Below are positions 26,832 through 35,360 of a stretch of 64,000 bases of DNA, one piece after another; the first letter of the stretch is position 1, and each line of letters begins with the position of its first letter. The translations under genes were made by a program, and so were the position numbers. Under the pieces are notes generated by a model. It did no database searches. It was not told the origin of the DNA and worked only from the letters and a program-made list of their open reading frames with translations. The stretch comes from Lachnospiraceae bacterium (GTDB lineage Bacteria; Bacillota; Clostridia; Lachnospirales; Lachnospiraceae): the NCBI GenBank assembly GCA_017503735.1, contig JAFVSN010000053.1, forward strand, positions 1-64,000, read 5' to 3'.

Positions 26832-27752
26832 TTAGTCCAATTTGATTCCGAGTAAAGTCATAATGAGTGCCATACGAACATAAACACCGAAGTTTGCCTG
26901 TTTGAAATATACGGCACGCGGGTCGTCGTCCACATCGGTGGAAATCTCATTTACACGCGGAAGCGGGTGGAGCACCAGCATGTCCTCTTTTGCCAGTTGC
27001 ATTTTCTGCTTATCTAAAATAAAGGTATCTTTTAAGCGGATGTAATCTTCTTCGTTGAAGAAACGTTCCTTTTGGACACGGGTCATGTAGAGGATGTCGA
27101 GCTCCGGAAGTGCCGCCTCAAGATTGGTGGTTTCTTCGTACGGAACATTTAACGGGTCCAGAGTTTCTTCTTTGATGTAGGCCGGAACCTGTAATTCCTT
27201 TGGAGAAATCAAGACGAATTTGGTATTCGGATAACGTACCATGGCATTGATTAAAGAATGTACGGTACGACCGAACTTTAAGTCACCGCAAAAGCCTACG
27301 GTGAGACCGTCCAAATGTCCCTTTAAGCTCTTAATGGTAAGCAGGTCGGTCAAGGTCTGGGTCGGGTGGTTGTGACCGCCGTCGCCGGCATTAATCACCG
27401 GGATGGAAGAGTGCATGGAAGCGACTAACGGTGCACCTTCCTTCGGATGACGCATGGCACAGATGTCCGCATAGAAGGACATGACACGAATGGTGTCTGC
27501 CACGCTTTCTCCTTTCGCCGCAGAGGACGAATCGGCAGAAGAAAAACCAAGAACACTACCTCCGAGATTTAACATCGCTGCTTCAAAACTGAGGCGGGTA
27601 CGTGTGCTTGGTTCGTAAAATAAAGTCGCTAATTTTTTGCCGGAGCAACAATGGGAATACTTCTCCGGGGAGGAATAAATATCCTCGGCAAGTGCGAGCA
27701 AATCAGAAAGCTCGTCCGGCGATAAATCTAACGGGCTGATTAAATGTTTCAT
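26832..27752 (-). CDS. pyrB: Aspartate carbamoyltransferase catalytic subunit
   Basis: A 306-residue enzyme that makes N-carbamoyl-aspartate, the first committed pyrimidine step. The carbamoyl phosphate site is [17 protein letters not shown], and the aspartate side carries [12 protein letters not shown] and [11 protein letters not shown]. The start at 27752 follows GGAGG by 5 nt; an upstream in-frame Met at 27764 is less well placed. It forms an operon with pyrI; no PyrR-type attenuator is visible in the roughly 45-base leader. Confidence 0.96.
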   Translation of the reverse strand: MKHLISPLDLSPDELSDLLALAEDIYSSPEKYSHCCSGKKLATLFYEPSTRTRLSFEAAMLNLGGSVLGFSSADSSSAAKGESVADTIRVMSFYADICAMRHPKEGAPLVASMHSSIPVINAGDGGHNHPTQTLTDLLTIKSLKGHLDGLTVGFCGDLKFGRTVHSLINAMVRYPNTKFVLISPKELQVPAYIKEETLDPLNVPYEETTNLEAALPELDILYMTRVQKERFFNEEDYIRLKDTFILDKQKMQLAKEDMLVLHPLPRVNEISTDVDDDPRAVYFKQANFGVYVRMALIMTLLGIKLD

Positions 27753-27799
27753 AGATACCTCCATAAGTCATTGGTGATTGTGAAGTTATATTTTCAATT

Positions 27800-27828
27800 A
27801 TTATACAGTATTTGGACTTTGTTGACAA
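27800..27828 (-). promoter_or_regulatory. Sigma-A promoter for pyrB-pyrI
   Basis: On the minus strand: TTGTCA (27828-27823), 17-base spacer, TATAAT (27805-27800). Confidence 0.7.
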
Positions 27829-27872
27829 GACCTAAAAAGAACCAAATATGACTTTTTTTCGGTTAATAGTTG

Positions 27873-27881
27873 TGGTATAAT
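27873..27881 (+). promoter_or_regulatory. Extended -10 promoter of the secreted protein gene
   Basis: TGGTATAAT (27873-27881) lies 25 bases before the start codon, with no good -35 box. Confidence 0.5.
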
Positions 27882-27905
27882 TAGTTTAGACAAGGAGGTG
27901 CAATT

Positions 27906-28784
27906 ATGAAAAGAAAAGCAGGTTTACTGGTTGTATTGTTACTTTCGTTTGTAATATTCTCTTGTACAATGACGGTATATGCCGATGAAGATAAAAATGA
28001 TTCATCGGATGTGTTTCAATTAACATTGTACGCGGATGATTCTCTTGCTACCGGACCGGATGGAGTTGATTTGTCGGGAATTAAGATTGATGTATATTCT
28101 TCGGAATTAACCGACTACAATGCGGAGCCTAATGGTTCCACATTTACACATAACGAGGCTTTTTCCGTATATACGGATGCGGAAGGAAAGGTGCAGTTTT
28201 CCCGTCCCTCGGAAGAGTACTTGATTTTTGTTGATGTTTCTACACTTCCCAGGAATACAGGTATTGCAATTCCTTTAAAGTTTTACAGGAAAGAGATTAC
28301 ACAGGACGCGTTGGCGATTTCTAAAGTGGATCATATTGTGATTGATAAGATAGAAACATCCGAGGATGATTTTTATGTGAATGCATATAACAGGGAAGGA
28401 ACCCGTATCAATGTGGATTATACGCTTACTGAAATAAGCAATGATATATCAGGAGATACAAAGACGGTATGTTTGGAAGCTCGTGTGGGAGATATTACGG
28501 AAACTGGTGTGTATTCCATTCCGGTTAGTGAACAGAAAGAGAGTGAGATACATTGCGTAGAGGATGCTGATGATATGCTTGCGTATGCCGAAGATATAGA
28601 GAAAGGGGAGAATGATACGTCAGAAGAGATGAAGCAAAATGAAGAAGTAATAACAGGAAAGAGCGGGTACGATAGGAAGAATGTGTGGAAAGTGTTTATT
28701 CCGGTTGCAGTGTCTTTTTTGCTGGTGGGGGGGATTATTTTCGGATGGCAGTATCATAAAAAGAGAGTAAAGAAAGAAAAATAA
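27906..28784 (+). CDS. Secreted, C-terminally anchored protein of unknown function
   Basis: A 292-residue protein, not recognised. It has a Sec signal peptide (basic start, hydrophobic core LLVVLLLSFVIFSC, likely cleavage after VYA). The extracellular part is rich in Asp, Glu, Thr and Ser and looks like a beta-strand domain. A single C-terminal membrane segment (WKVFIPVAVSFLLVGGIIFGW) is followed by a basic tail (HKKRVKKEK), so the topology is type I. No LPxTG is present, so it is held by its own helix. Base composition is more AT-rich than the neighbouring housekeeping genes. A Prealbumin- or SpaA-like adhesion role is possible but unproven. Confidence 0.65.
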   Translation: MKRKAGLLVVLLLSFVIFSCTMTVYADEDKNDSSDVFQLTLYADDSLATGPDGVDLSGIKIDVYSSELTDYNAEPNGSTFTHNEAFSVYTDAEGKVQFSRPSEEYLIFVDVSTLPRNTGIAIPLKFYRKEITQDALAISKVDHIVIDKIETSEDDFYVNAYNREGTRINVDYTLTEISNDISGDTKTVCLEARVGDITETGVYSIPVSEQKESEIHCVEDADDMLAYAEDIEKGENDTSEEMKQNEEVITGKSGYDRKNVWKVFIPVAVSFLLVGGIIFGWQYHKKRVKKEK

Positions 28785-28794
28785 GAAAGAAAAG

Positions 28795-28845
28795 AAGGTC
28801 ATCTTTCAAGCTGTTCTGCGACTTGAAGGATGACCTCCTTTTCAT
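28795..28845. terminator. Shared terminator between converging genes
   Basis: Stem AAGGTCATC-TTCAAG / CTTGAA-GATGACCT with an 11-nt loop, T-rich downstream on both strands, between the secreted protein gene and uxaC. Confidence 0.85.
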
Positions 28846-28864
28846 GAGGGGGTATATAAACAAA

Positions 28865-30265
28865 CTAGAAATGAAAATAGCGTAAACAGTTGTTGTAGGA
28901 AATGTCCTGTACCATTTTTCCTAAATAGTCCATGTCAGCCGGGTATTCGCCGTTTTCTACCCAGGTACCGATGAGGTTACATAGGATGCGACGGAAGTAC
29001 TCGTGTCTTGTATAGGAGAGGAAGCTTCTGGAATCGGTCAGCATACCGATGAAGTTTGCCAAAAGTCCTAAGTTTGCTAAAGAAGTTATTTGCTCGGTCA
29101 TACCGGTTTTGTTATCGTTGAACCACCATGCGGAGCCTTGCTGAATCTTACCTACTGCGGAAGCATCTTGGAAGCAACCGATAATGGTGCCGATGGCTGC
29201 ATTGTCAATCGGGTTGAGGGAGTACAGGATGGTACGCGGCAGTTCGTCCGTTTGTGCCAGGGCATCCAAGAAGGCTGCAAGCTGTTCGGAACAGTTAACG
29301 GAATTAATACAGTCAAAGCCGGTATCCGGTCCGATGGCCTTAAAAATTCTTGTGTTATTGTCGCGCCGTACACCGTAGTGAAGCTGCATTGCCCAGTCAA
29401 GACGGTTGTATTCTTTGCCCATAAATAACAGGAATGCGTATTTGAACTTTATCTGTTCTGCCGGAGACGGCATTTCACCGGATAATCTCTTGGAAAAAAC
29501 AGCGGCAACTTCTTCTTCGGAAGCAGGAGCGTACATCACGTATTCCAAACCGTGGTCGGAAATACGGCAGCCCATGGAAGCAAAGAAATCAAGGCGTACC
29601 CGAAGGGCTTCTTTTAAGTCTGCAAAAGATTTGATGTTCACACCGCTGACAGCGGAGAGTTTCGTGAGATAATCAAGGTAATCCGGCTTTTCTAAGTTCA
29701 TGGCTTTGTCCGGACGCCATGCCGGAAGTACCTGTACATCAAAAGAGGTATCTTCGGCAATCAGTTTATGCCAGGCAAGGGAATCCACCGGGTCATCTGT
29801 GGTGCAGATGGTGGTAACGTTGGACATCTTAATCAGATTCCGGGCAGAAAAACGGGCTTCCGCAAGCTTTGCGTTACAAATATCCCAGACTTCCTTTGCA
29901 GTTTCAGGAGAGAGGGTACCGTAATAACCGAAGTAACGCTGAAGTTCCAGGTGACTCCAGTGGTAGAGTGGGTTACCGATGGCTTTCTGCAGAGTACCGG
30001 CCCAGGCAACAAATTTCTCGTAATCGGAAGCGTCACCGGTAATATACTTTTCTTCCACGCCGTTAGAACGCATCTGACGCCATTTGTAATGGTCGCCGCC
30101 AAGCCATACCTGGGTGATGTTTTCAAATTTACGGTCTTCCGCGATTTCCTGCGGATTGATGTGACAGTGGTAGTCGATAATCGGCATCTTTGCCGCATAA
30201 TCGTGATACAAACGTTTTGCGGTGTCATTGGAAAGTAAAAAATCTTTGTCCATAAACGGTGTCAT
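28865..30265 (-). CDS. uxaC: Glucuronate (uronate) isomerase
   Basis: A 466-residue isomerase of the amidohydrolase-type barrel that converts glucuronate to fructuronate and galacturonate to tagaturonate. The start of the barrel carries the metal-binding IIDYHCHINPQEI; LGGDHYKWRQMRSNGV, TTDDPVD and WWFNDNKTGM are also family-typical. Length matches. The start at 30265 follows AAGGATTTT; the longer frame reaches toward the upstream regulator without a ribosome site. It lies 74 bases after a LacI-type regulator on the same strand, and kdgK is divergent from that pair, so this is a hexuronate utilisation locus. Confidence 0.95.
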   Translation of the reverse strand: MTPFMDKDFLLSNDTAKRLYHDYAAKMPIIDYHCHINPQEIAEDRKFENITQVWLGGDHYKWRQMRSNGVEEKYITGDASDYEKFVAWAGTLQKAIGNPLYHWSHLELQRYFGYYGTLSPETAKEVWDICNAKLAEARFSARNLIKMSNVTTICTTDDPVDSLAWHKLIAEDTSFDVQVLPAWRPDKAMNLEKPDYLDYLTKLSAVSGVNIKSFADLKEALRVRLDFFASMGCRISDHGLEYVMYAPASEEEVAAVFSKRLSGEMPSPAEQIKFKYAFLLFMGKEYNRLDWAMQLHYGVRRDNNTRIFKAIGPDTGFDCINSVNCSEQLAAFLDALAQTDELPRTILYSLNPIDNAAIGTIIGCFQDASAVGKIQQGSAWWFNDNKTGMTEQITSLANLGLLANFIGMLTDSRSFLSYTRHEYFRRILCNLIGTWVENGEYPADMDYLGKMVQDISYNNCLRYFHF

Positions 30266-30339
30266 AGTAAAATCCTTCTTTCTTATAATGAAATGTATGA
30301 AAGTCTGTCTTCGTAGTTTGACAGAGGAGGGCAAGGAAC

Positions 30340-31338
30340 TTAGTATGCGGTGCCTCTGGCAATAAAATCATTCGATATCATGGTTTTGTTCGGGACATCT
30401 GCGCCCTGAAGTACCCGCATTAACGTATTGACGGTAGTAATGCTTAAGGTCTCTACGTGATTGTCTAATGTGGACAGTTCCGGTTGTGTACAAATACAAA
30501 GAAGAGAATTATTGTATCCTACAATTTCCAAATCTTCCGGAACACGGAGGCCGGAAGAACCGGCAAATTTAACTGCGGCTACCGCTAAAGTGTCCTCAGC
30601 GGTCAGAATGGCGTCGTAAGAAATCCCTTCCGCGTACAATCCGGTTAATATTTCTTTTGTACGAAGGATATCGTTGGGACACAGCTTTATCGCGTCTTCG
30701 GAAATGGTAAGACCTGCGGCAACGATACCGTCTTTGAATCCTTTGATTTTGGTACGGCTGCTGCTGCTGTCGGAACGATATAAAAATGCAAAGTTTTTTC
30801 TGCCATGAGAAGCAATTCGCTCGACGGTGTCATAAACGGCTTGATAATCGTCACAAAGTGTACAGTAAATGTTCGGATGATTCAAATATCCGTTAATCAT
30901 CATGACCGGAACCTCGTTTGCGGCAGAAAGAATGTAATCATTGTCGCTTTTATTGGATTCCAAATAGTGGGAGCCTACCATGATAATGGCATCTACCCGT
31001 TTGGAAAGCAGAAGACGAAGGGAGCTTTTTTTGTTTTCCAGTTCATAACCGGTACAACAAAGAAAAGATTCATACCCGTTTTTTCGAAGGGTTTGTTCGA
31101 TATAGTATACAGCGTTTGCCAAAAAAGCATCCGAAGAATCGGAACAAAGAATACCGATGGTGTGCATCGTGTTGAGACCGAGTCCTCTGGCAAAAACATT
31201 CGGGGTATATCCCAGTTCTTCCATTACGGACAGAACTTTTTCTTTTGTCTTGTCACTGACATTTTGATTTCCGTTTAATACACGGGAGACAGTGGCAATG
31301 GATACTCCCGCTTTTTTTGATACGTCGTAAATATTCAT
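30340..31338 (-). CDS. LacI family transcriptional regulator of the hexuronate locus
   Basis: A 332-residue repressor-type protein. The N-terminal HTH and hinge are intact: MNIYDVSKKAGVSIATVSRV then LNGNQNVSDKTKEKVL. The rest is a periplasmic-binding-like effector domain (TIGILCSDSSDAF, ILTAEDTLAVAAVKF, IVGYNNS). Its neighbours uxaC and kdgK suggest a hexuronate pathway intermediate as effector. A LacI-type palindrome lies over the kdgK transcription start in the shared intergenic region and is its likely target, unless that site is used by CcpA. Confidence 0.9.
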   Translation of the reverse strand: MNIYDVSKKAGVSIATVSRVLNGNQNVSDKTKEKVLSVMEELGYTPNVFARGLGLNTMHTIGILCSDSSDAFLANAVYYIEQTLRKNGYESFLCCTGYELENKKSSLRLLLSKRVDAIIMVGSHYLESNKSDNDYILSAANEVPVMMINGYLNHPNIYCTLCDDYQAVYDTVERIASHGRKNFAFLYRSDSSSSRTKIKGFKDGIVAAGLTISEDAIKLCPNDILRTKEILTGLYAEGISYDAILTAEDTLAVAAVKFAGSSGLRVPEDLEIVGYNNSLLCICTQPELSTLDNHVETLSITTVNTLMRVLQGADVPNKTMISNDFIARGTAY

Positions 31339-31386
31339 TTTGAAAGCCCTTACAAATAATCATAAAAAAATAAAGTTACATGATTT

Positions 31387-31415
31387 ATTATACAACAGTC
31401 ACCGAATGGAAGCAA
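31387..31415 (-). promoter_or_regulatory. Sigma-A promoter for the regulator and uxaC
   Basis: On the minus strand: TTGCTT (31415-31410), 17-base spacer, TATAAT (31392-31387). Confidence 0.55.
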
Positions 31416-31452
31416 GAGCTTTTTTGGCTTTTTAAAAAAGAAAGAAAAGCGA

Positions 31453-31481
31453 TTGACAGTTTCAAGAAAAATGTGTACAAT
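31453..31481 (+). promoter_or_regulatory. Sigma-A promoter for kdgK
   Basis: TTGACA (31453-31458), 17-base spacer, TACAAT (31476-31481), followed immediately by a palindromic operator. Confidence 0.8.
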
Positions 31482-31487
31482 CAAATG

Positions 31488-31501
31488 TGTAAACGCTTAC
31501 A
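31488..31501. promoter_or_regulatory. LacI-family / cre-type operator at the kdgK start point
   Basis: TGTAAACGCTTACA is a near-perfect palindrome centred on CG. It fits both the general LacI-family operator and the CcpA cre consensus TGWAANCGNTNWCA at every position. It spans about +1 to +14 of the kdgK transcript, so binding would block initiation. Confidence 0.8.
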
Positions 31502-31616
31502 TATATAGGCGTGATAATGCATGAGATACGGATCGGGGAGAGATTCCCTGGTTCGGAGAATAGTGTCAGTAAAAACAGGAAACTATAAACAAAAAAGAAT
31601 AAAGGAGAATAAGATT

Positions 31617-32648
31617 ATGGCAAAAGTGGTAACGATGGGCGAAATCATGTTAAGACTTTCTACTCCGGGAAACGAAAAGTTTATTCAGGCAGACGAGTTT
31701 GATGTGTGTTACGGCGGCGGCGAGGCTAATGTAGCGGTTTCTTTGGCAAACTACGGCCATGATGCACAGTTTGTAACCAAGGTTCCGAAGAACCCGATCG
31801 GAGAGTGCGCGGTTGCGGCACTTCGTAAGATGAATGTAGGAACGGAACATATTGCTTACGGTGGAGAGCGTCTCGGTATTTATTTTCTTGAAACCGGTGC
31901 GGCAATGCGTGCTTCCAACGTAGTCTACGACAGAGCCCATTCCTCGATTTCTACCGCAGTTGCGGCTGATTTTGATTTTGATAAGATTTTTGAAGGTGTG
32001 GATTGGTTCCACTTTACCGGAATTACTCCGGCGGTTTCCGATGCGGCGGCAGAACTGACCGAGGAGGCATTAAAGGCTGCAAAGAAGGCGGGGGTAAAGG
32101 TTTCTGTAGACCTTAATTTCCGTAAGAAGCTGTGGACCTCCGAGAAGGCACAGAAGGTTATGAGTAATCTGATGCAGTATGTGGATGTTTGCATCGGGAA
32201 CGAAGAGGATGCAGAGAAAGTTCTGGGCTTTAAGCCGGGAAACACCGATGTTACCAGTGGCGAGTTAGAGCTTGCGGGCTACAAGGATATTTTTGAACAG
32301 ATGGTAGCAAAGTACAACTTTGAATATGTCATCAGTTCTCTGCGTGTCAGTCATTCCGCATCCGACAACGGTTGGTCCGCTTGTATCTATTCCAGAGATA
32401 CCAAAGAGTTCTATCACTCCAGAGAGTACAGAATCGCTCCGATTGTAGACCGTGTGGGCGGCGGTGATTCTTTCGCAGGCGGCACCATCTGTGGTTTCCT
32501 TGACGGAAAGAACTTTAAGGATGCCTTAGAGTTTGGCGTGGCAGCTTCTGCATTAAAGCATACCATTCCGGGTGACTTTAATTTGGTTTCCAGAGCAGAT
32601 GTTGACAATTTGGTCGGCGGCGACGGAAGCGGAAGAGTGCAAAGATAA
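31617..32648 (+). CDS. kdgK: 2-dehydro-3-deoxygluconate kinase (PfkB family)
   Basis: A 343-residue sugar kinase of the ribokinase/PfkB family. GGGEANVAVSLANYG is the N-terminal substrate loop and DRVGGGDSFAGGTICG is the C-terminal signature with the catalytic Asp and anion hole. The context (uxaC and a LacI-type regulator, divergent) points to 2-keto-3-deoxygluconate as substrate. The start at 31617 follows AAAGGAG by 8-9 nt; upstream in-frame codons from 31521 are in the leader. No terminator is seen before the ABC gene. Confidence 0.88.
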   Translation: MAKVVTMGEIMLRLSTPGNEKFIQADEFDVCYGGGEANVAVSLANYGHDAQFVTKVPKNPIGECAVAALRKMNVGTEHIAYGGERLGIYFLETGAAMRASNVVYDRAHSSISTAVAADFDFDKIFEGVDWFHFTGITPAVSDAAAELTEEALKAAKKAGVKVSVDLNFRKKLWTSEKAQKVMSNLMQYVDVCIGNEEDAEKVLGFKPGNTDVTSGELELAGYKDIFEQMVAKYNFEYVISSLRVSHSASDNGWSACIYSRDTKEFYHSREYRIAPIVDRVGGGDSFAGGTICGFLDGKNFKDALEFGVAASALKHTIPGDFNLVSRADVDNLVGGDGSGRVQR

Positions 32649-32677
32649 GAAATTAAGAAATTCATAAGAAATAACGA

Positions 32678-32706
32678 TTGACAAATGGAAACCTCTGTTG
32701 TATTCT
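32678..32706 (+). promoter_or_regulatory. Sigma-A promoter for the ABC-2 exporter genes
   Basis: TTGACA (32678-32683), 17-base spacer, TATTCT (32701-32706), 45 bases before the start codon of the ATPase gene. Confidence 0.7.
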
Positions 32707-32736
32707 TGTATTAAGCAGTTAGTACAATCATACAAG
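32705..32736. promoter_or_regulatory. Inverted repeat over the ABC exporter transcription start
   Basis: CTTGTAT (32705-32711) and ATACAAG (32730-32736) are perfect inverted repeats separated by 18 bases, starting at the -10 box. This is a candidate operator; no regulator gene is adjacent. Confidence 0.4.
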
Positions 32737-32751
32737 GGAGGTTTTTCTTTT

Positions 32752-33465
32752 ATGTTAAAAATCGAGGGTTATACAAAGCGCTACGGAGAGAAGGTAGCGG
32801 TGAACAATTTGAATCTGCATATTGCGCCGGGAGAGATTTACGGTTTCATCGGTCATAACGGTGCCGGTAAGACCACCACGTTAAAGGCATGTAGCGGACT
32901 TTTACAGTTTACGGAAGGCACCATTACCGTAAACGGAAAATCGATTCAGAAAGAGCCTCTCGCATGTAAGAAGGAGATGGCCTATATCCCGGATAACCCG
33001 GATTTGTATGACTTTTTGACCGGATATGATTATTTAAATTTTGTTGCGGATGTATATGAAGTATCGAAAGAAGATCGTAACAAGCGAATTGATGAATACG
33101 GAGAGCTGCTTGGAATTACGGACGCACTGGCACTTCCGATTTCCGAGTATTCCCACGGTATGAAGCAGAAGGTGGCAATTATTTCTGCGTTGGTACATGC
33201 ACCGAAGCTGATTTTAATGGATGAGCCGTTTGTGGGTCTGGACCCGCTGGCGTCCCATCAGTTAAAGCAGTTGATGGCAAAGCATTGTGCGGAGGGCGGT
33301 GCGATTTTCTTCTCCACCCATGTACTTGAAGTGGCGGAAAAGCTTTGTCATAAAGTAGCAATTATTAAGGGTGGTAACCTGATTGCCTCCGGTACCATGG
33401 AGGAAGTAAAGGGTAATTCTTCCTTAGAAAATGTATTCCTGGAATTGGAGGAGAAGACAGAATGA
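32752..33465 (+). CDS. ABC transporter ATP-binding protein
   Basis: A 237-residue ATPase of an ABC-2 type exporter. Walker A is GHNGAGKTTTLKA, the signature region reads EYSHGMKQKVAIISAL (SHGMKQ in place of LSGGQ, common in this subfamily), and Walker B is ILMDEPFVGLDP. The start at 32752 follows GGGAGG; the longer frame starts inside the promoter. The stop overlaps the permease start by 4 bases (ATGA), so they are translationally coupled. Substrate unknown. Confidence 0.92.
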   Translation: MLKIEGYTKRYGEKVAVNNLNLHIAPGEIYGFIGHNGAGKTTTLKACSGLLQFTEGTITVNGKSIQKEPLACKKEMAYIPDNPDLYDFLTGYDYLNFVADVYEVSKEDRNKRIDEYGELLGITDALALPISEYSHGMKQKVAIISALVHAPKLILMDEPFVGLDPLASHQLKQLMAKHCAEGGAIFFSTHVLEVAEKLCHKVAIIKGGNLIASGTMEEVKGNSSLENVFLELEEKTE

Positions 33466-35057
33466 GTTTATTGCTAAAAATTCGTTTTAAAGCCTTATTT
33501 GCCGGAATCAAAAAATCCATCGGGGCGAAATCGGCAGCCATGCTGGCATTGTTCGGTGTTTTGATGGGAATAGCAGCCCTTTCGATTATGGTAATATTGT
33601 TCAGTCTTTGGTTTCTATTCGGAATGTATTTAGAGTCAGATTATCCGTGGTTATATTTTGCCATGGCGGGTATTTTAGCCTTTGCCCTCGGTATTTTCGG
33701 TACGGTGTTTACTACCCAGAGCCAGATGTATGAAGCAAAAGACAATGAATTGTTATTGGCAATGCCGCTGAAACCGTCTCAAATTATCGGAAGCCGTGTA
33801 TTGATGCTGTATTTGCTTACCTTTTTGTTCTCGGCGATTATTATGCTTCCGGCTGCGGCGGTATATTGTATTTTGCGCGGTCCGTCTATAACGTTTATAC
33901 TTATATTCCTGATTGTGATGGGACTGATTTCCATGGTGACCCAGACGGTGACTTGTTTACTGGGTTGGGTATTACATTTCCTGTTGGCGAAGTTTAAGTA
34001 TAAGGCACTGCTTGCGTCCCTTTTTATGGCTATCGTAATGCTTCTGTATTTTGTGGGAATCGGTAACTTAGATAATTTGACTGTGGTATTAACCCAGAGC
34101 GGTGGAAAGATTGCAAATGCGGTGCAGAGCTTTGCTTGGCCGTTTTATGCACTGGGGAGGGCTTGTACGGGAGATATCCTGCAGTTTGCGCTGTTTGCAC
34201 TGTTTTCTTTCGGTGTGTTTGGTCTGGTGATGTGGATATTAACGAAGACCTTTATCAAAGCCATGTTGGTGGGAGGTAAGACAAAGTCCGCGACAAAGCA
34301 GAAGAGAGACCGGAAAATCCGTACCCCGGAGGCATCCCTTTGCAGAAAAGAATCCAAACGTTTTTTCAGCAGTACCGCTTATTTGGTAAATACAGGGTTA
34401 GGGCTGTTTATGATGATGGCACTGATCATTGCAGGTATCATTTTTAGGGGAAAAATCATGGAGTTACTTCGGTCTCAGGATCTGTTGGAAGGTTTGGAGA
34501 GTTTTATTCCGGCGATAATCGTGGGAATCATGGCTTTTATTACATTCATGGCACCGATTTCCGCACCGTCGGTATCTTTGGAGGGAAATCATCTTTGGAT
34601 TTTACGTTCCATGCCGATTTCCGGTGCAAAGGTATTACGGGGAAAACTCCGGTTCCATTGCATAGCAATGGTGCCGGCTGCCTTTATCGGAACGATAGTA
34701 CTTTGTCTTGTCTACGGTTGCCCGATTTTAGATACGTTGCTTGCTGCTGTTTGTTCCGGATTACTTCACGTACTTTGTGGTGTATTGGGCCTTGTGTTTA
34801 ATATGTGCTTCCCGCGTATGGACTGGCCGACGGAGGCAGCACCTTGTAAGCAGTCCGGAGCTGTCGTATGTATTATGTTTGCCATGATGTTCGTTTCTTT
34901 CCTTGTATTTGGAGGCGGACTTGTGGGTACCGGAGTTATGGGACCGGAGAAAAGTGCACTGGTATTGGGCATTATGGCTGCGGTACTTGCGTTGATTACC
35001 TATCTGTTCTATCTGTTGTTGATGAAGTGGGGCGGAAAGAAGTTTGAGGCGTTGTAA
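33462..35057 (+). CDS. ABC-2 type transporter permease
   Basis: A 531-residue polytopic membrane protein with about 12 hydrophobic segments. A charged central loop (KSATKQKRDRKIRTPEASLC) divides two halves. Motifs such as ELLLAMPLKPSQIIGSRVL and LEGNHLWILRSMPISGAKVL are typical of the large ABC-2 exporter permeases found with EcsA-like ATPases. It overlaps the ATPase gene by 4 bases. The exported substrate is unknown. Confidence 0.85.
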   Translation: MSLLLKIRFKALFAGIKKSIGAKSAAMLALFGVLMGIAALSIMVILFSLWFLFGMYLESDYPWLYFAMAGILAFALGIFGTVFTTQSQMYEAKDNELLLAMPLKPSQIIGSRVLMLYLLTFLFSAIIMLPAAAVYCILRGPSITFILIFLIVMGLISMVTQTVTCLLGWVLHFLLAKFKYKALLASLFMAIVMLLYFVGIGNLDNLTVVLTQSGGKIANAVQSFAWPFYALGRACTGDILQFALFALFSFGVFGLVMWILTKTFIKAMLVGGKTKSATKQKRDRKIRTPEASLCRKESKRFFSSTAYLVNTGLGLFMMMALIIAGIIFRGKIMELLRSQDLLEGLESFIPAIIVGIMAFITFMAPISAPSVSLEGNHLWILRSMPISGAKVLRGKLRFHCIAMVPAAFIGTIVLCLVYGCPILDTLLAAVCSGLLHVLCGVLGLVFNMCFPRMDWPTEAAPCKQSGAVVCIMFAMMFVSFLVFGGGLVGTGVMGPEKSALVLGIMAAVLALITYLFYLLLMKWGGKKFEAL

Positions 35058-35089
35058 GTGATTAAGCATATGTAGATGGGAGATTGTTT

Positions 35090-35257
35090 ATGGATTTAAA
35101 GGATTTTATTGTGGTGGGAATCGGGCTCGTGTTAATTGTAATCGGGCTGATTGCAAAGAAAAAGGGAAAAGAGGAGTGGAAAGAGTTTGTAATACGGTTT
35201 GCTGGATTTGCAGTAATGGCGTGGGTGGTCATTGCGGTAGTGAGCCGGTTGGGGTAG
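35090..35257 (+). CDS. Small membrane protein (55 aa)
   Basis: A short gene 32 bases after the permease stop, with GGGAG 7-8 nt before the ATG. The product has two hydrophobic helices: FIVVGIGLVLIVIGLIA, then a basic/acidic turn KKKGKEEWKEF, then AGFAVMAWVVIAVV. It ends ahead of a good terminator, so it is the last gene of the exporter transcript. It may be a small accessory subunit; not recognised as a named family. Confidence 0.6.
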   Translation: MDLKDFIVVGIGLVLIVIGLIAKKKGKEEWKEFVIRFAGFAVMAWVVIAVVSRLG

Positions 35258-35278
35258 GAGAAAAGAGTAGAAGAGAAG

Positions 35279-35325
35279 AAAGTCGCTGTTTCGGTTGTTG
35301 GAGACCGGAACGGCGACTTTTTTTA
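35279..35325 (+). terminator. Intrinsic terminator of the ABC exporter operon
   Basis: Stem AGTCGC-TTTCGGT / ACCGGAA-GCGACT with an 8-nt loop, followed by seven T residues. Confidence 0.85.
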
Positions 35326-35360
35326 CTCAATAGGATATTATAAAAAGAGTTATGTACTTC

